14,508 nt of DNA from assembly GCA_900756725.1 (NCBI GenBank), contig CAAELJ010000151.1:1-14508 (forward strand), in the 5' to 3' direction. This document shows positions 6,452 to 12,827 of this stretch, in pieces. The notes under the pieces were generated by a model. The model ran no database searches. It saw nothing but the letters and a program-made list of their open reading frames with translations, and was not told the origin of the DNA. Every line of letters begins with the position of its first letter. The stretch's first letter is position 1. The DNA comes from an uncultured Collinsella sp. (lineage in GTDB: Bacteria > Actinomycetota > Coriobacteriia > Coriobacteriales > Coriobacteriaceae). Both the position numbers and the translations under genes were made by a program.

Positions 6452-8753
6452 GCAGACCAGCTCCTTTCAGAGCATCGGTAAGTGCGGAGCGCGTGTCGTC
6501 TGCCATGGGGCGCAGCGGCATGCGGTAGTTTGCCTCGATCATACCCATCTGGGCGAGTGCTTCCTTGACGGGGATGGGGTTGACCTCGCTAAAGAGGGCA
6601 TTGATGAGCGGCTGGCCGGCAATCTGGATATCGCGGGCGCGCTCCACGTCGCCGTCCAGATAGGCGCGGCACATGTCGTGCACGAGCTGCGGCTGAACGT
6701 CGGCCCACACGCTGATGGTGCCCGAAGCGCCCAGGCTCATGAGCGGCACGGTGAGGGCGTCCTCGCCCGAGTACATGCGGAAGTCGTCGGACAGCAGGTG
6801 GGCGATCTTGGCCGCGTAGGCGACGTTGCCCGAGGCTTCCTTAATACCCATGATGTTGGGATGTGCGGCCAGGCGCTCTACGTTGCGCTCGCTGATGCCG
6901 CAGCCGCAACGGCCGGGGATGTTGTACAGGATGCAGGGGATGTCCACGGCATCGGCGACGGTCTTAAAGTGCTGGTAGATGCCCTCTTCGTTGGACTTGT
7001 TGTAGTAGGGGGTAATGAGCAGCAGGCCGTCGGCTCCCAAGCCTTGGTAGGTGAGCGACTTGGTGAGCATGGTTTGCGTGGAGTTGGAGCCCGAGCCGGC
7101 GATGACGGGGACGCGTCCTGCAACATGCTTGACCACGGCGGCGACAACGGAGTTGTCCTCGTCGTCGGTCATCGTGGCGCTCTCGCCGGTGGTGCCCAGG
7201 GTGAGGATGGCGTCGGTGCCATTTTGTAATTGGAAATCGATAAGGCGCTCGAGTGCGTCAAAGTCGACGCTGCCGTCCTTTTTAAACGGCGTGACAAGGG
7301 CGACGATCGAGCCCTCGAGGTTGCGGATATCCATGTTCTTCTCCTTCGCTTCCGCGATCTGGATGCGTTTGTTCCATTGGGCGGCGACGGCCAGGCGCTC
7401 GTCCTGAGCGCGACGACGAGCGCTTTCGGCACGCGATTTGGCCAGCAGCCCACGGCCGCACGGCAGCACGTCGAGCGTGGCAAAATAATCGCCCGGGCGC
7501 TCGGCGCGGCGGATAAGGTCGGCCGAGCCGTCGGGGCGCAGCAGCACCTCGGCGGAGCGCAGGCGGCCGTTGTAGTTGTAGCCCATGGAGTAGCCATGCG
7601 CGCCGGTATCGTGGATCACGAGCACATCACCCATGTCGATCTGCGGCAGCTCGCGGTCGATGGCGAACTTGTCGTTGTTCTCGCACAGATTGCCCGTAAT
7701 GTCGTACGTGTTTGTGACAGGCGCCGCGGTCTTGTCGGCGCCACCCGGCTGGCCCATCACCGTAATGTGGTGGTAGGCGCCATACATGGCAGGGCGGATC
7801 AGATCGACGGCGCTTGCGTCCACGCCGATATAGTTCTTGTAAATCTGCTTCTCATGGATGGCTTTGGTGACCAGACATCCATAGGGGCCCATTATAAAGC
7901 GGCCCATCTCGGTGCAGATGGCCACATCGCCCATACCGGCGGGAACCAGGATTTCGTCGTAGGCCGCGTGCACCCCCTCGCCGATGGCGTGGATGTCGTT
8001 GGCCTGCTGCTCGGGCAGGTAGGGGATGCCGACGCCGCCGGACAGGTTGATGAAGGCGACGTGTGCGCCGGTCTCGCGCTCCAGGCGCACGGCAAGCTCA
8101 AAGAGGATGCGCGCGAGCTTGGGGTAGTAGTCGTTGGTGACGGTGTTGCTGGCAAGGAATGCGTGGATGCCAAAGTCCTCGGCGCCCTTGGCCTTGAGCA
8201 TGCGGAACGCCTCGAAGAGCTGCTCGGTGGTCATGCCGTACTTGGAGTCGCCGGGGTTATCCATGATGCCGTTGGAGAGCTGGAACAGGCCGCCCGGATT
8301 AAAGCGGCAGCTGATCGTCTTGGGGATGGGCCCCGCAACGCGCTCAAAGAACTCGATGTGGCTGATGTCGTCAAAGTTGACGATGGCGCCCAGCTTGTCG
8401 GCGAGCTCAAAGTCGGCAGCTGGCGTGTCGTTGGACGAGAACATGATGTCGTGTCCCGTGATACCCAGCGAGCGGGCGATCATGAGCTCGGTATAGCTCG
8501 AGCAATCGCAGCCGCAGCCGTATTCGTTGAGAATGGAGATGAGCGCCGGGTTGGGATTGGCCTTGACGGCAAAGTATTCCTTAAAGCTCGGGTTCCATGC
8601 GAAGGCGTCGCGCACCTCTTGCATGTTGCGGCGGATGCCCGCCTCGTCGTATAGATGAAACGGCGTGGGGAACTGCTCGACGATATGCTCGAGCGTCTCC
8701 TTGTCCACAAACGGCTGCTTGGCCGCATATGCCTCGTTGGGGGTCAATGCCAT
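6444..8753 (-). CDS. LysA-DapA fusion: diaminopimelate decarboxylase joined to 4-hydroxy-tetrahydrodipicolinate synthase
   Basis: One uninterrupted frame of 769 codons. Residues 1 to about 425 are diaminopimelate decarboxylase (last lysine step): PLP Lys64 in FAVKANPN, His197 in GIHAFL, Gly-rich LSGGVGIPY (about 237-245), TEMGRF with Glu282, Cys357-Glu358 in GNLCENND, and HGYSMGYNYNGR near 386-397. A charged linker of about 45 residues follows. Residues 474-769 are a complete dihydrodipicolinate synthase (first branch step): counted from its own Met, Thr48-Thr49 in LGTTGES, Tyr137 and Arg142 in YNIPGR, and Schiff-base Lys165 in GIKEASG, all offset by +4 from E. coli. AAGGAG (7341-7346) precedes Met474, so free DapA may also be made. 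The ATG at 8753 has GAGG 10 bases upstream. A lysine riboswitch precedes the gene. Both halves keep their key residues, so neither looks decayed. Confidence 0.93.
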   Translation of the reverse strand: MALTPNEAYAAKQPFVDKETLEHIVEQFPTPFHLYDEAGIRRNMQEVRDAFAWNPSFKEYFAVKANPNPALISILNEYGCGCDCSSYTELMIARSLGITGHDIMFSSNDTPAADFELADKLGAIVNFDDISHIEFFERVAGPIPKTISCRFNPGGLFQLSNGIMDNPGDSKYGMTTEQLFEAFRMLKAKGAEDFGIHAFLASNTVTNDYYPKLARILFELAVRLERETGAHVAFINLSGGVGIPYLPEQQANDIHAIGEGVHAAYDEILVPAGMGDVAICTEMGRFIMGPYGCLVTKAIHEKQIYKNYIGVDASAVDLIRPAMYGAYHHITVMGQPGGADKTAAPVTNTYDITGNLCENNDKFAIDRELPQIDMGDVLVIHDTGAHGYSMGYNYNGRLRSAEVLLRPDGSADLIRRAERPGDYFATLDVLPCGRGLLAKSRAESARRRAQDERLAVAAQWNKRIQIAEAKEKNMDIRNLEGSIVALVTPFKKDGSVDFDALERLIDFQLQNGTDAILTLGTTGESATMTDDEDNSVVAAVVKHVAGRVPVIAGSGSNSTQTMLTKSLTYQGLGADGLLLITPYYNKSNEEGIYQHFKTVADAVDIPCILYNIPGRCGCGISERNVERLAAHPNIMGIKEASGNVAYAAKIAHLLSDDFRMYSGEDALTVPLMSLGASGTISVWADVQPQLVHDMCRAYLDGDVERARDIQIAGQPLINALFSEVNPIPVKEALAQMGMIEANYRMPLRPMADDTRSALTDALKGAGLLD
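7332..7347 (-). promoter_or_regulatory. dapA: Internal ribosome binding site and start for a free DapA
   Basis: On the minus strand GAAGGAG is followed by a 6-base spacer and an ATG whose A is at 7334, in frame with the fusion (codon 474). A DapA made from here would be 296 residues, 6444-7334, the usual size. This is as good a Shine-Dalgarno as any other in the operon, so independent initiation is plausible. Confidence 0.6.
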
Positions 8754-8831
8754 GTCCCGTAAACCTCGCTATCCAGACGGCGCCATCTGCGCATCGAATC
8801 CGCATAGCGTGGACCCAATGTCCGGATAGCG
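8754..8831 (-). promoter_or_regulatory. Expression platform of the lysine riboswitch, probably translational
   Basis: On the minus strand the 3' P1 segment CGCTATCC (8831-8824) is exactly complementary to GGATAGCG (8774-8767), which runs into GAGG, the likely Shine-Dalgarno of lysA (8767-8764). A second segment CGCTAT (8809-8804) can also pair with ATAGCG, enclosing a small hairpin CAGATG-GCGC-CGTCTG. No hairpin plus U-run is present, so switching by SD access is more likely than by termination. Which pairing belongs to the lysine-bound state is not resolved. Confidence 0.55.
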
Positions 8832-8985
8832 CTCCCGCATTGCTGCAGACAGTCCTGCGGGTGTTTCCCGTAGGCCCACCAGGTTGTTCGTGCCCGAAAA
8901 GCCCAGTTCGGCGGGTTTCGCCTCCCCACGGGGTCAAAGCCTGCCGGCTCGCCCGCGGTTCTTCGTGCCCGCGCCTCTATCAAGT
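8822..8985 (-). promoter_or_regulatory. Lysine riboswitch (L-box) in the lysA-dapA leader
   Basis: Reading the minus strand, the element opens with GATAGAGGCGCG (8981-8970), close to GATAGAGGTGCG of the B. subtilis lysC leader. It then shows an AAGAA segment, GGGGAGGCG...CGCCGAA (about 8926-8907) matching the conserved GGGGAGCG/CGCCGAAG region, TGGTGGGCC (about 8881-8873), ACTGTC (8853-8848), and finally CTATC (8829-8825), which pairs with the opening GATAG to close P1. Order and spacing fit the five-helix lysine aptamer. Lysine binding should lower expression of the operon. Motif recognition was by eye. Confidence 0.87.
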
Positions 8986-8992
8986 GGTAACG

Positions 8993-9021
8993 ACCCTACC
9001 ACGTTGCACTTTACCAAACAA
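8993..9021 (-). promoter_or_regulatory. Candidate promoter of the lysine operon
   Basis: On the minus strand TTGTTT (9021-9016) and TAGGGT (8998-8993) are 17 bases apart. A start about 7 bases after the -10 would lie right at the 5' edge of the riboswitch (about 8985). The -10 is weak, so the support is mainly positional. Confidence 0.42.
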
Positions 9022-9038
9022 GAGTATTCGTATATAAC
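9010..9038 (+). promoter_or_regulatory. Candidate promoter of the M20D amidohydrolase gene, divergent with the lysine operon
   Basis: TTTACC (9010-9015), a 17-base spacer and TATAAC (9033-9038) make a good sigma-70-like pair. The expected start near 9045 leaves a leader of about 90 bases. It abuts and overlaps the candidate minus-strand promoter of the lysine operon. Confidence 0.5.
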
Positions 9039-9075
9039 GTTTAAAAAATGCAGGGATATGCTAGAAACAAGGGCG

Positions 9076-9101
9076 TCACAATTTTGCATCACAATATTGT
9101 G
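9076..9101 (+). promoter_or_regulatory. Palindromic operator candidate in the amidohydrolase leader
   Basis: A perfect 12-bp palindrome CACAATATTGTG (9090-9101) is preceded by an imperfect direct repeat: TCACAATTTTG (9076-9086) and TCACAATATTG (9089-9099), 13 bases apart and matching at 10 of 11 positions. It lies downstream of the candidate -10 box, where a repressor could block transcription. The binding protein is unknown. Confidence 0.45.
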
Positions 9102-9132
9102 TGAATGGAAATGCCCCATGAAAGGATCCTTT

Positions 9133-10320
9133 ATGACCGAGCTCCAAGAACTTCGTCGCTATCGTCGCGACCTGCATCGCATTCCGGAGCTCGATTTCGA
9201 TCTTTCTCAAACCATAGCCTATATCGAGGGCGTGCTCGCCTCGCTTGCCTGTGAAGTGACCCATCCTTGCCCCAGCTGTGTTTGTGCTTTCTTCGACGCT
9301 GGCACGGGCGCCGCGCATGCCACGGCGATTCGCGCCGATATGGACGCGCTGCCTATCGCGGAGGCGACGGGTGCGGCCTTTGCCTCGACGCATCCCGGAA
9401 AGATGCACGCTTGCGGACACGATGGACACATGGCCATGGCACTTGCAGCGGCAACCTTTGTCGATCGCACGATTCGTGAGCAGCCAGGTGCCATCAAGCG
9501 TAACGTGCTCTTTGTGTTCCAGCCTGCCGAGGAGACGACCGGTGGTGCCAAGACGGTATGCGAGAGCGGTGTGTTCGAGCGCTACGGGGTCGACCGCATT
9601 TTTGGCTTTCACGTGTGGCCCGATCTGCCTGCGAACACGTTGGCGAGTTGTTCCGGCCCGCTGCTGGCGCGCTCGAGTGAGACGCACGTGCACATTCACG
9701 GGACAAGCATCCATATCGCCAAGACCTACGGCGTTCCCGTAAACGAATCGCACGATGCGGCGCTGGCAGCTGCCAAGTTCTTGGTTGCCGAGTGTGAATT
9801 GATGGACGAGTTGGGTGCCGATGAACCCTGCATTGGTAAGTTCGGCCTGCTGCAGGCCGGTACCGTCTGCAATGCGGTGGCGGGGGAGGCCCATGTTGCC
9901 GGCAGTCTGCGCGTGTTTACGGACGGTATGTTCGACCGCGCGCGCGAAGGCGTGCGCCGTGTACTCGACGAGGCGTGCGCTGCAACGGGCTGCACGTACG
10001 ATCTCGACTTTGCCGAGGGCTATCCACCGGTCGACAACGACCCCGAGTTGTTTGCCAATGTCGTGCCTGCCTTGCCCGAGCTGCAGCTCGTGGATGAGCC
10101 TTTGCTGATTGCCGAGGACTTCGCTTTCTATCAGCGCTATCTGCCGGGCGTGTTCTTCTTGCTGGGCACGGGCGTGCCGGAGGCGCAAGAAAACCCGATC
10201 GACGCAGACGGCTGCCCAGCTTATGCGAAGAGTGCCCTTCACACTGATACCATGCTCTTTGACGAGGAAATCTTGCTTAAAGGCCTCGATGTCTACAAAC
10301 GATTGCTTTTGCTTTGTTAG
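9133..10320 (+). CDS. M20D family amidohydrolase, candidate N-acetyl-diaminopimelate deacetylase
   Basis: A 395-residue metal-dependent amidohydrolase. IRADMDALPI is at about 67-76; MHACGHDGH (91-99) provides Cys94 and His96; FQPAEET has Glu133-Glu134; GFHVWPDLP has His160; and SALHTD has the last metal ligand, His370. This set is typical of M20D enzymes (hippurate, IAA-amino acid and N-acetyl-diaminopimelate hydrolases). The phrase KRNVLFVFQPAEE is close in style to B. subtilis YkuR, the acetyl-diaminopimelate deacetylase. Position next to the riboswitch-controlled lysine operon with dapH supports the deacetylase role, but this is inference. The ATG at 9133 has AAAGGA 6 bases upstream, inside the palindrome AAAGGATCCTTT (9121-9132). 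The frame extends further upstream to 8884, but that part covers the promoters and shows no family similarity. No terminator was seen after the stop. Confidence 0.9.
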   Translation: MTELQELRRYRRDLHRIPELDFDLSQTIAYIEGVLASLACEVTHPCPSCVCAFFDAGTGAAHATAIRADMDALPIAEATGAAFASTHPGKMHACGHDGHMAMALAAATFVDRTIREQPGAIKRNVLFVFQPAEETTGGAKTVCESGVFERYGVDRIFGFHVWPDLPANTLASCSGPLLARSSETHVHIHGTSIHIAKTYGVPVNESHDAALAAAKFLVAECELMDELGADEPCIGKFGLLQAGTVCNAVAGEAHVAGSLRVFTDGMFDRAREGVRRVLDEACAATGCTYDLDFAEGYPPVDNDPELFANVVPALPELQLVDEPLLIAEDFAFYQRYLPGVFFLLGTGVPEAQENPIDADGCPAYAKSALHTDTMLFDEEILLKGLDVYKRLLLLC

Positions 10321-10363
10321 TCGACGGGGACGCATCTTCTCGAAAATACGAACAGATGTACGC

Positions 10364-10409
10364 TATAATAGAGATGTAGCTCTATAGAAACGTTTGACGT
10401 TATTAACGT
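10364..10409 (+). promoter_or_regulatory. higBA promoter -10 box and two operator palindromes
   Basis: A consensus TATAAT (10364-10369) lacks a good -35 hexamer. Its end overlaps an inverted repeat ATAGAG-ATGTAG-CTCTAT (10368-10385), and a second palindrome ACGTTA-T-TAACGT (10397-10409) sits 11 bases before the higB start. Toxin-antitoxin operons are normally repressed by their own antitoxin complex, so one or both are likely HigA sites (inference). Confidence 0.6.
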
Positions 10410-10420
10410 AAGGCGATACT

Positions 10421-10702
10421 ATGATTGCATCATATAAAGATGAAGACACTGAACGCTTTGCAATGGGTGTGCGGATTAGGAAGTTCATTCCTTTTGAGCG
10501 GGTCGCCTTGAGGAAGATTCGCCAACTGCAGATCTGCGCTTCGCTTGATGATCTTCGCGTTCCGCCAGGCAATCGTCTTGAAGCGTTGAAGGGCGATCGC
10601 GCCGGTCAATATAGTATCCGTGTCAATGAGCGCTATCGGGTCTGTTTTGAGTGGAGACAGGGGATGGCTTGGAATGTCGAAATCGTCGATTATCACAAGT
10701 GA
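10421..10702 (+). CDS. higB: HigB-type (RelE/ParE superfamily) toxin
   Basis: A 93-residue basic protein of the RelE/HigB mRNA-interferase group, which cuts mRNA on the ribosome. The C-terminal half has the hallmark DLRVPPGNRLEALKGDR (about 45-61), then GQYSIRVNERYRVCF (63-77) and a final VEIVDYHK. These are the family signatures and the length is complete. AAGG about 8 bases upstream of the ATG is a weak ribosome binding site. The toxin precedes the antitoxin, the order typical of higBA, and its 3' end overlaps higA by 29 bases. No frameshift or missing segment is visible, so it is probably active. Confidence 0.92.
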   Translation: MIASYKDEDTERFAMGVRIRKFIPFERVALRKIRQLQICASLDDLRVPPGNRLEALKGDRAGQYSIRVNERYRVCFEWRQGMAWNVEIVDYHK

Positions 10703-11015
10703 TGAGACTGCGTCTGATTTGCTGCCGCCGGTGACTCCTGGCGAGCTTCTCAAAGAGGAATTTCTTGCCCCTATGGGCATTTCTCAATATCGCCTTGCTA
10801 AGGAGACCGGGATTCCGGCTCAACGCATTGGGCAGATTATCTTGGGAAGGCGTCGCGTGACGGCCGACACCGACCTTCGCCTTTGCCGCTACTTTGGCCT
10901 GATGGATGGCTACTGGCTTCGAGCCCAGATGGCGTTTGATCTCGAGGCAGAGAAGAGGCGCATCGAACCGGAACTGGATAAGATCGTTCCCGTTCAGCAG
11001 GCCGTTGCGCTGTAG
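10674..11015 (+). CDS. higA: HigA-type XRE family antitoxin
   Basis: A 113-residue antitoxin that should neutralise HigB and repress the operon. PPVTPGELLKEEFLAPMGIS (about 18-37) is the classic HigA opening. The helix-turn-helix covers about residues 37-65 (QYRLAKETGIPAQRIGQII) and is followed by GRRRVTADTDLRLCRYFG and WLRAQMAFDLE, also family hallmarks. The ATG at 10674 lies inside the end of higB, with GGGGAT about 8 bases upstream; an earlier in-frame ATG at 10620 would add residues unlike the family. Overlap with higB suggests translational coupling. The C-terminal tail is short and its DNA-binding part looks complete. Confidence 0.92.
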   Translation: MSKSSIITSDETASDLLPPVTPGELLKEEFLAPMGISQYRLAKETGIPAQRIGQIILGRRRVTADTDLRLCRYFGLMDGYWLRAQMAFDLEAEKRRIEPELDKIVPVQQAVAL

Positions 11016-11044
11016 CGCTCAAAGATGTTGAGGTTGGAGTGACG

Positions 11045-11368
11045 ATGGAACGACGCCGACAGACTGCCGTGTACAGTCCTGGTGGGTGCGGGTGCGGCTT
11101 GCTGCTGCTCCCGGTTATTGCTGTGAGCATTGGCGTGATGTTTGCGCTTGCTGGACTGGCCGCAGCGGCACTTGTGCTGTTGATTGTGGCCATTGGCGTG
11201 ACGATTTGGCTTTGCCGCTCTCGCGAGCAACGTCGTGCCAATGGCAAGACCAATGTCGGATGGGTCTTCTTTCTGATCATTGCGTACCTGCTGAGTGTCA
11301 GCTACCTGGTGTTCTTTGTCCTGTTGATGATCAGTGCCTTTACCGGGGAATCCGTCACGGTGGGGTAG
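11045..11368 (+). CDS. Small hydrophobic membrane protein of unknown function
   Basis: A 107-residue protein I do not recognise. After a basic N-terminus (MERRRQ) and a GGCGCG turn comes a roughly 40-residue hydrophobic block (about 19-58, enough for two transmembrane helices), then a basic loop CRSREQRRANGKTN, and another hydrophobic helix (about 73-98). This predicts three membrane spans; there is no catalytic motif. GGAG (11036-11039) lies 5 bases before the ATG, which favours 11045 over a GTG at 11039 that overlaps this site. It starts 29 bases after higA in the same direction and could be read from the higBA promoter. No strong + strand terminator follows apart from the stem at 11398-11434. 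Confidence 0.72.
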   Translation: MERRRQTAVYSPGGCGCGLLLLPVIAVSIGVMFALAGLAAAALVLLIVAIGVTIWLCRSREQRRANGKTNVGWVFFLIIAYLLSVSYLVFFVLLMISAFTGESVTVG

Positions 11369-11392
11369 GCTTCGACGAGCCTCTTGAGGATG

Positions 11393-11434
11393 AAAAAATG
11401 GAGCCGGATGGGAAATACCCCCATCCGGCTCCAT
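11393..11434 (-). terminator. Rho-independent terminator of the peptidase-transporter operon
   Basis: A perfect 15-bp stem (11398-11412 with 11420-11434, core GAGCCGGATGGG) and 7-base loop. On the minus strand it is followed by six T (11398-11393). It lies 22 bases beyond the MFS transporter stop. The + strand side lacks a T-run but the stem may still hold up transcripts from the small membrane protein gene. Confidence 0.92.
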
Positions 11435-11456
11435 TGCTCAATATTGGCGTGCACTT

Positions 11457-12776
11457 CTACTCGGCTGCCTCGCGGCGAGCGACCTCGTCGATCAAGATGG
11501 CATCGCCGTGCTTGGCGGCGGCAATGCTCGCGGCCATAATCATGCCCATTGCCGTGATGTAGGCGAAGAGCATCGACGGCGCCACGTCCATAACGATGCC
11601 GGAGAGAATCGGCGTCGCCACCTGAGCCGCCATGCTCACGGTGTAGTAGTAACCGGAGTAGCGGCCCACGCTTTGGGAGCTGCAACACTCCAGAATCATC
11701 GTGTACACGCACAGGTCCACGCCGCCCAGCGCGACGCCCATCAACAAAAAGACGCCGTACAACACGGGCGAGAAGCCGGGTGCCAGCCAAAGAAGCGCGG
11801 GGCACAAAACCATGATGACGGCGGTGCCCAGGGCGACCTTTTTGCGGCCGATTTTGAGCGAAAGGTTTGCCAGGGGTACGTAGCTTAGCAGCGCGCCTGC
11901 AATCGTCACGATATTGATGATGGCATAGGAACCGCCCTCCATGCCGTAGAACAAATCGGCATAACGGCTGATATTGGTGGTCATGGCGTTATAGCTCATG
12001 TAATAGAAAAACGTTGCGGCGAGCAGCATGATGATGGAGCGGCGTACGCCGGCGTCTGCAATGCGATTTTTACCGCCGGCCTCGGGGGAGTCGTCTTTGT
12101 CAATCTGATCCTCGTCGATGCCCATTGACAGCGATTTCTCGCGCATCTTTTCGACGAGGGCGGGCTCACGGACAAAGATGCCGTAGACAACGGCTGACAC
12201 GAGGATAAAGGCGGCCTGCAAGATAAAGAGCGGAAGATAATCAGGTTTGTCGGCCTTGGGAACCATGACCGAGATGGCGACGAGCATAAGACCCGTTCCC
12301 GCATAGCCGACGATCTTTTCGATTGAGTCCGCCTTGGTTCGAAGTGGGCGAGGCGTAATATCGGCCACAATGGCAACCGTCATGGTGCGGTAGGCGCATA
12401 TTGCCAAAAGCGTGAGGATAATCGCGCCAATGAGCAGAGGTAGGCTGCCCATGTTGTTGGCGATCGCGATGAGCGGGACGGAGAGCATTGCCACCGCGGA
12501 GCCGCCCAAGATAAAGGGCGTTCGACGCCCGAGTTTGCTTGCGCAGCGGTCCGAGAGGATGCCAAAGAGCGGAAGCAGGAACAGGCCAAAGACATTATCG
12601 ATGGCCATGATCGCGCCGGTGAGCGAGTTGGATAGGCCAAAGGTCCCTGTGAGCATCTTGGGAACGATGCCGTCGTAGACCTGCCAAAAGCTGATCATGC
12701 CCATAAAGGGTAGGGAGGCGAGGGCGACGGCCTTGGTGTCGAGCCGGGCCGCCCGCTTAAGATTTGGTTGGGTCAT
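11457..12776 (-). CDS. MFS transporter, GPH/SLC45-like
   Basis: A 439-residue polytopic membrane protein with about 12 hydrophobic segments in two halves. The loop after helix 2 reads GILSDRCASKLGRRTPFIL (72-90), an MFS motif-A variant (SDR...GRR.PFI) typical of the GPH sugar:cation symporters and SLC45/sucrose-carrier branch. A central hydrophilic, acidic stretch (about residues 205-245, DEDQIDKDD) links the halves, and IGRKKVALG is the second-half equivalent of motif A. GGAG 7 bases before the ATG is a good ribosome binding site. It starts 51 bases after the M20 peptidase stop and is followed by a strong terminator, so the two form one operon. The pairing suggests a peptide-like or N-acyl substrate rather than a sugar, but this is only inference. 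Confidence 0.88.
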   Translation of the reverse strand: MTQPNLKRAARLDTKAVALASLPFMGMISFWQVYDGIVPKMLTGTFGLSNSLTGAIMAIDNVFGLFLLPLFGILSDRCASKLGRRTPFILGGSAVAMLSVPLIAIANNMGSLPLLIGAIILTLLAICAYRTMTVAIVADITPRPLRTKADSIEKIVGYAGTGLMLVAISVMVPKADKPDYLPLFILQAAFILVSAVVYGIFVREPALVEKMREKSLSMGIDEDQIDKDDSPEAGGKNRIADAGVRRSIIMLLAATFFYYMSYNAMTTNISRYADLFYGMEGGSYAIINIVTIAGALLSYVPLANLSLKIGRKKVALGTAVIMVLCPALLWLAPGFSPVLYGVFLLMGVALGGVDLCVYTMILECCSSQSVGRYSGYYYTVSMAAQVATPILSGIVMDVAPSMLFAYITAMGMIMAASIAAAKHGDAILIDEVARREAAE

Positions 12777-12827
12777 GCTGGTTCTCCTGGTCGGTAAAAG
12801 CGGGGAGGGGTGCTATCGGCCCCCGTT

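Noticed and set aside
7230..8654. 474-codon open frame on the + strand opposite lysA-dapA
   Set aside because: The translation is a Val/Gly/Ala/Asp/His-rich mirror of the real gene, with no motif; the LysA and DapA residues on the other strand settle the matter.
8754..8831. Rho-independent terminator after the lysine aptamer
   Set aside because: Hairpins are present but no U-run follows any of them before the lysA start, so a translational platform was preferred.
9090..9101. Rex or CRP/FNR binding site
   Set aside because: The half-sites are in the opposite order to TTGTGA-N-TCACAA, so I call it only an unknown palindrome.
8884..9132. N-terminal extension of the M20D amidohydrolase frame
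   Set aside because: It runs through the riboswitch antisense and both promoters, has no family similarity, and a good Shine-Dalgarno sits before the ATG at 9133.
9076..10335. 419-codon minus-strand frame opposite the M20D amidohydrolase
   Set aside because: The + strand carries the complete M20D metal site; the antisense frame is Arg/His-rich shadow sequence and covers the promoter palindrome.
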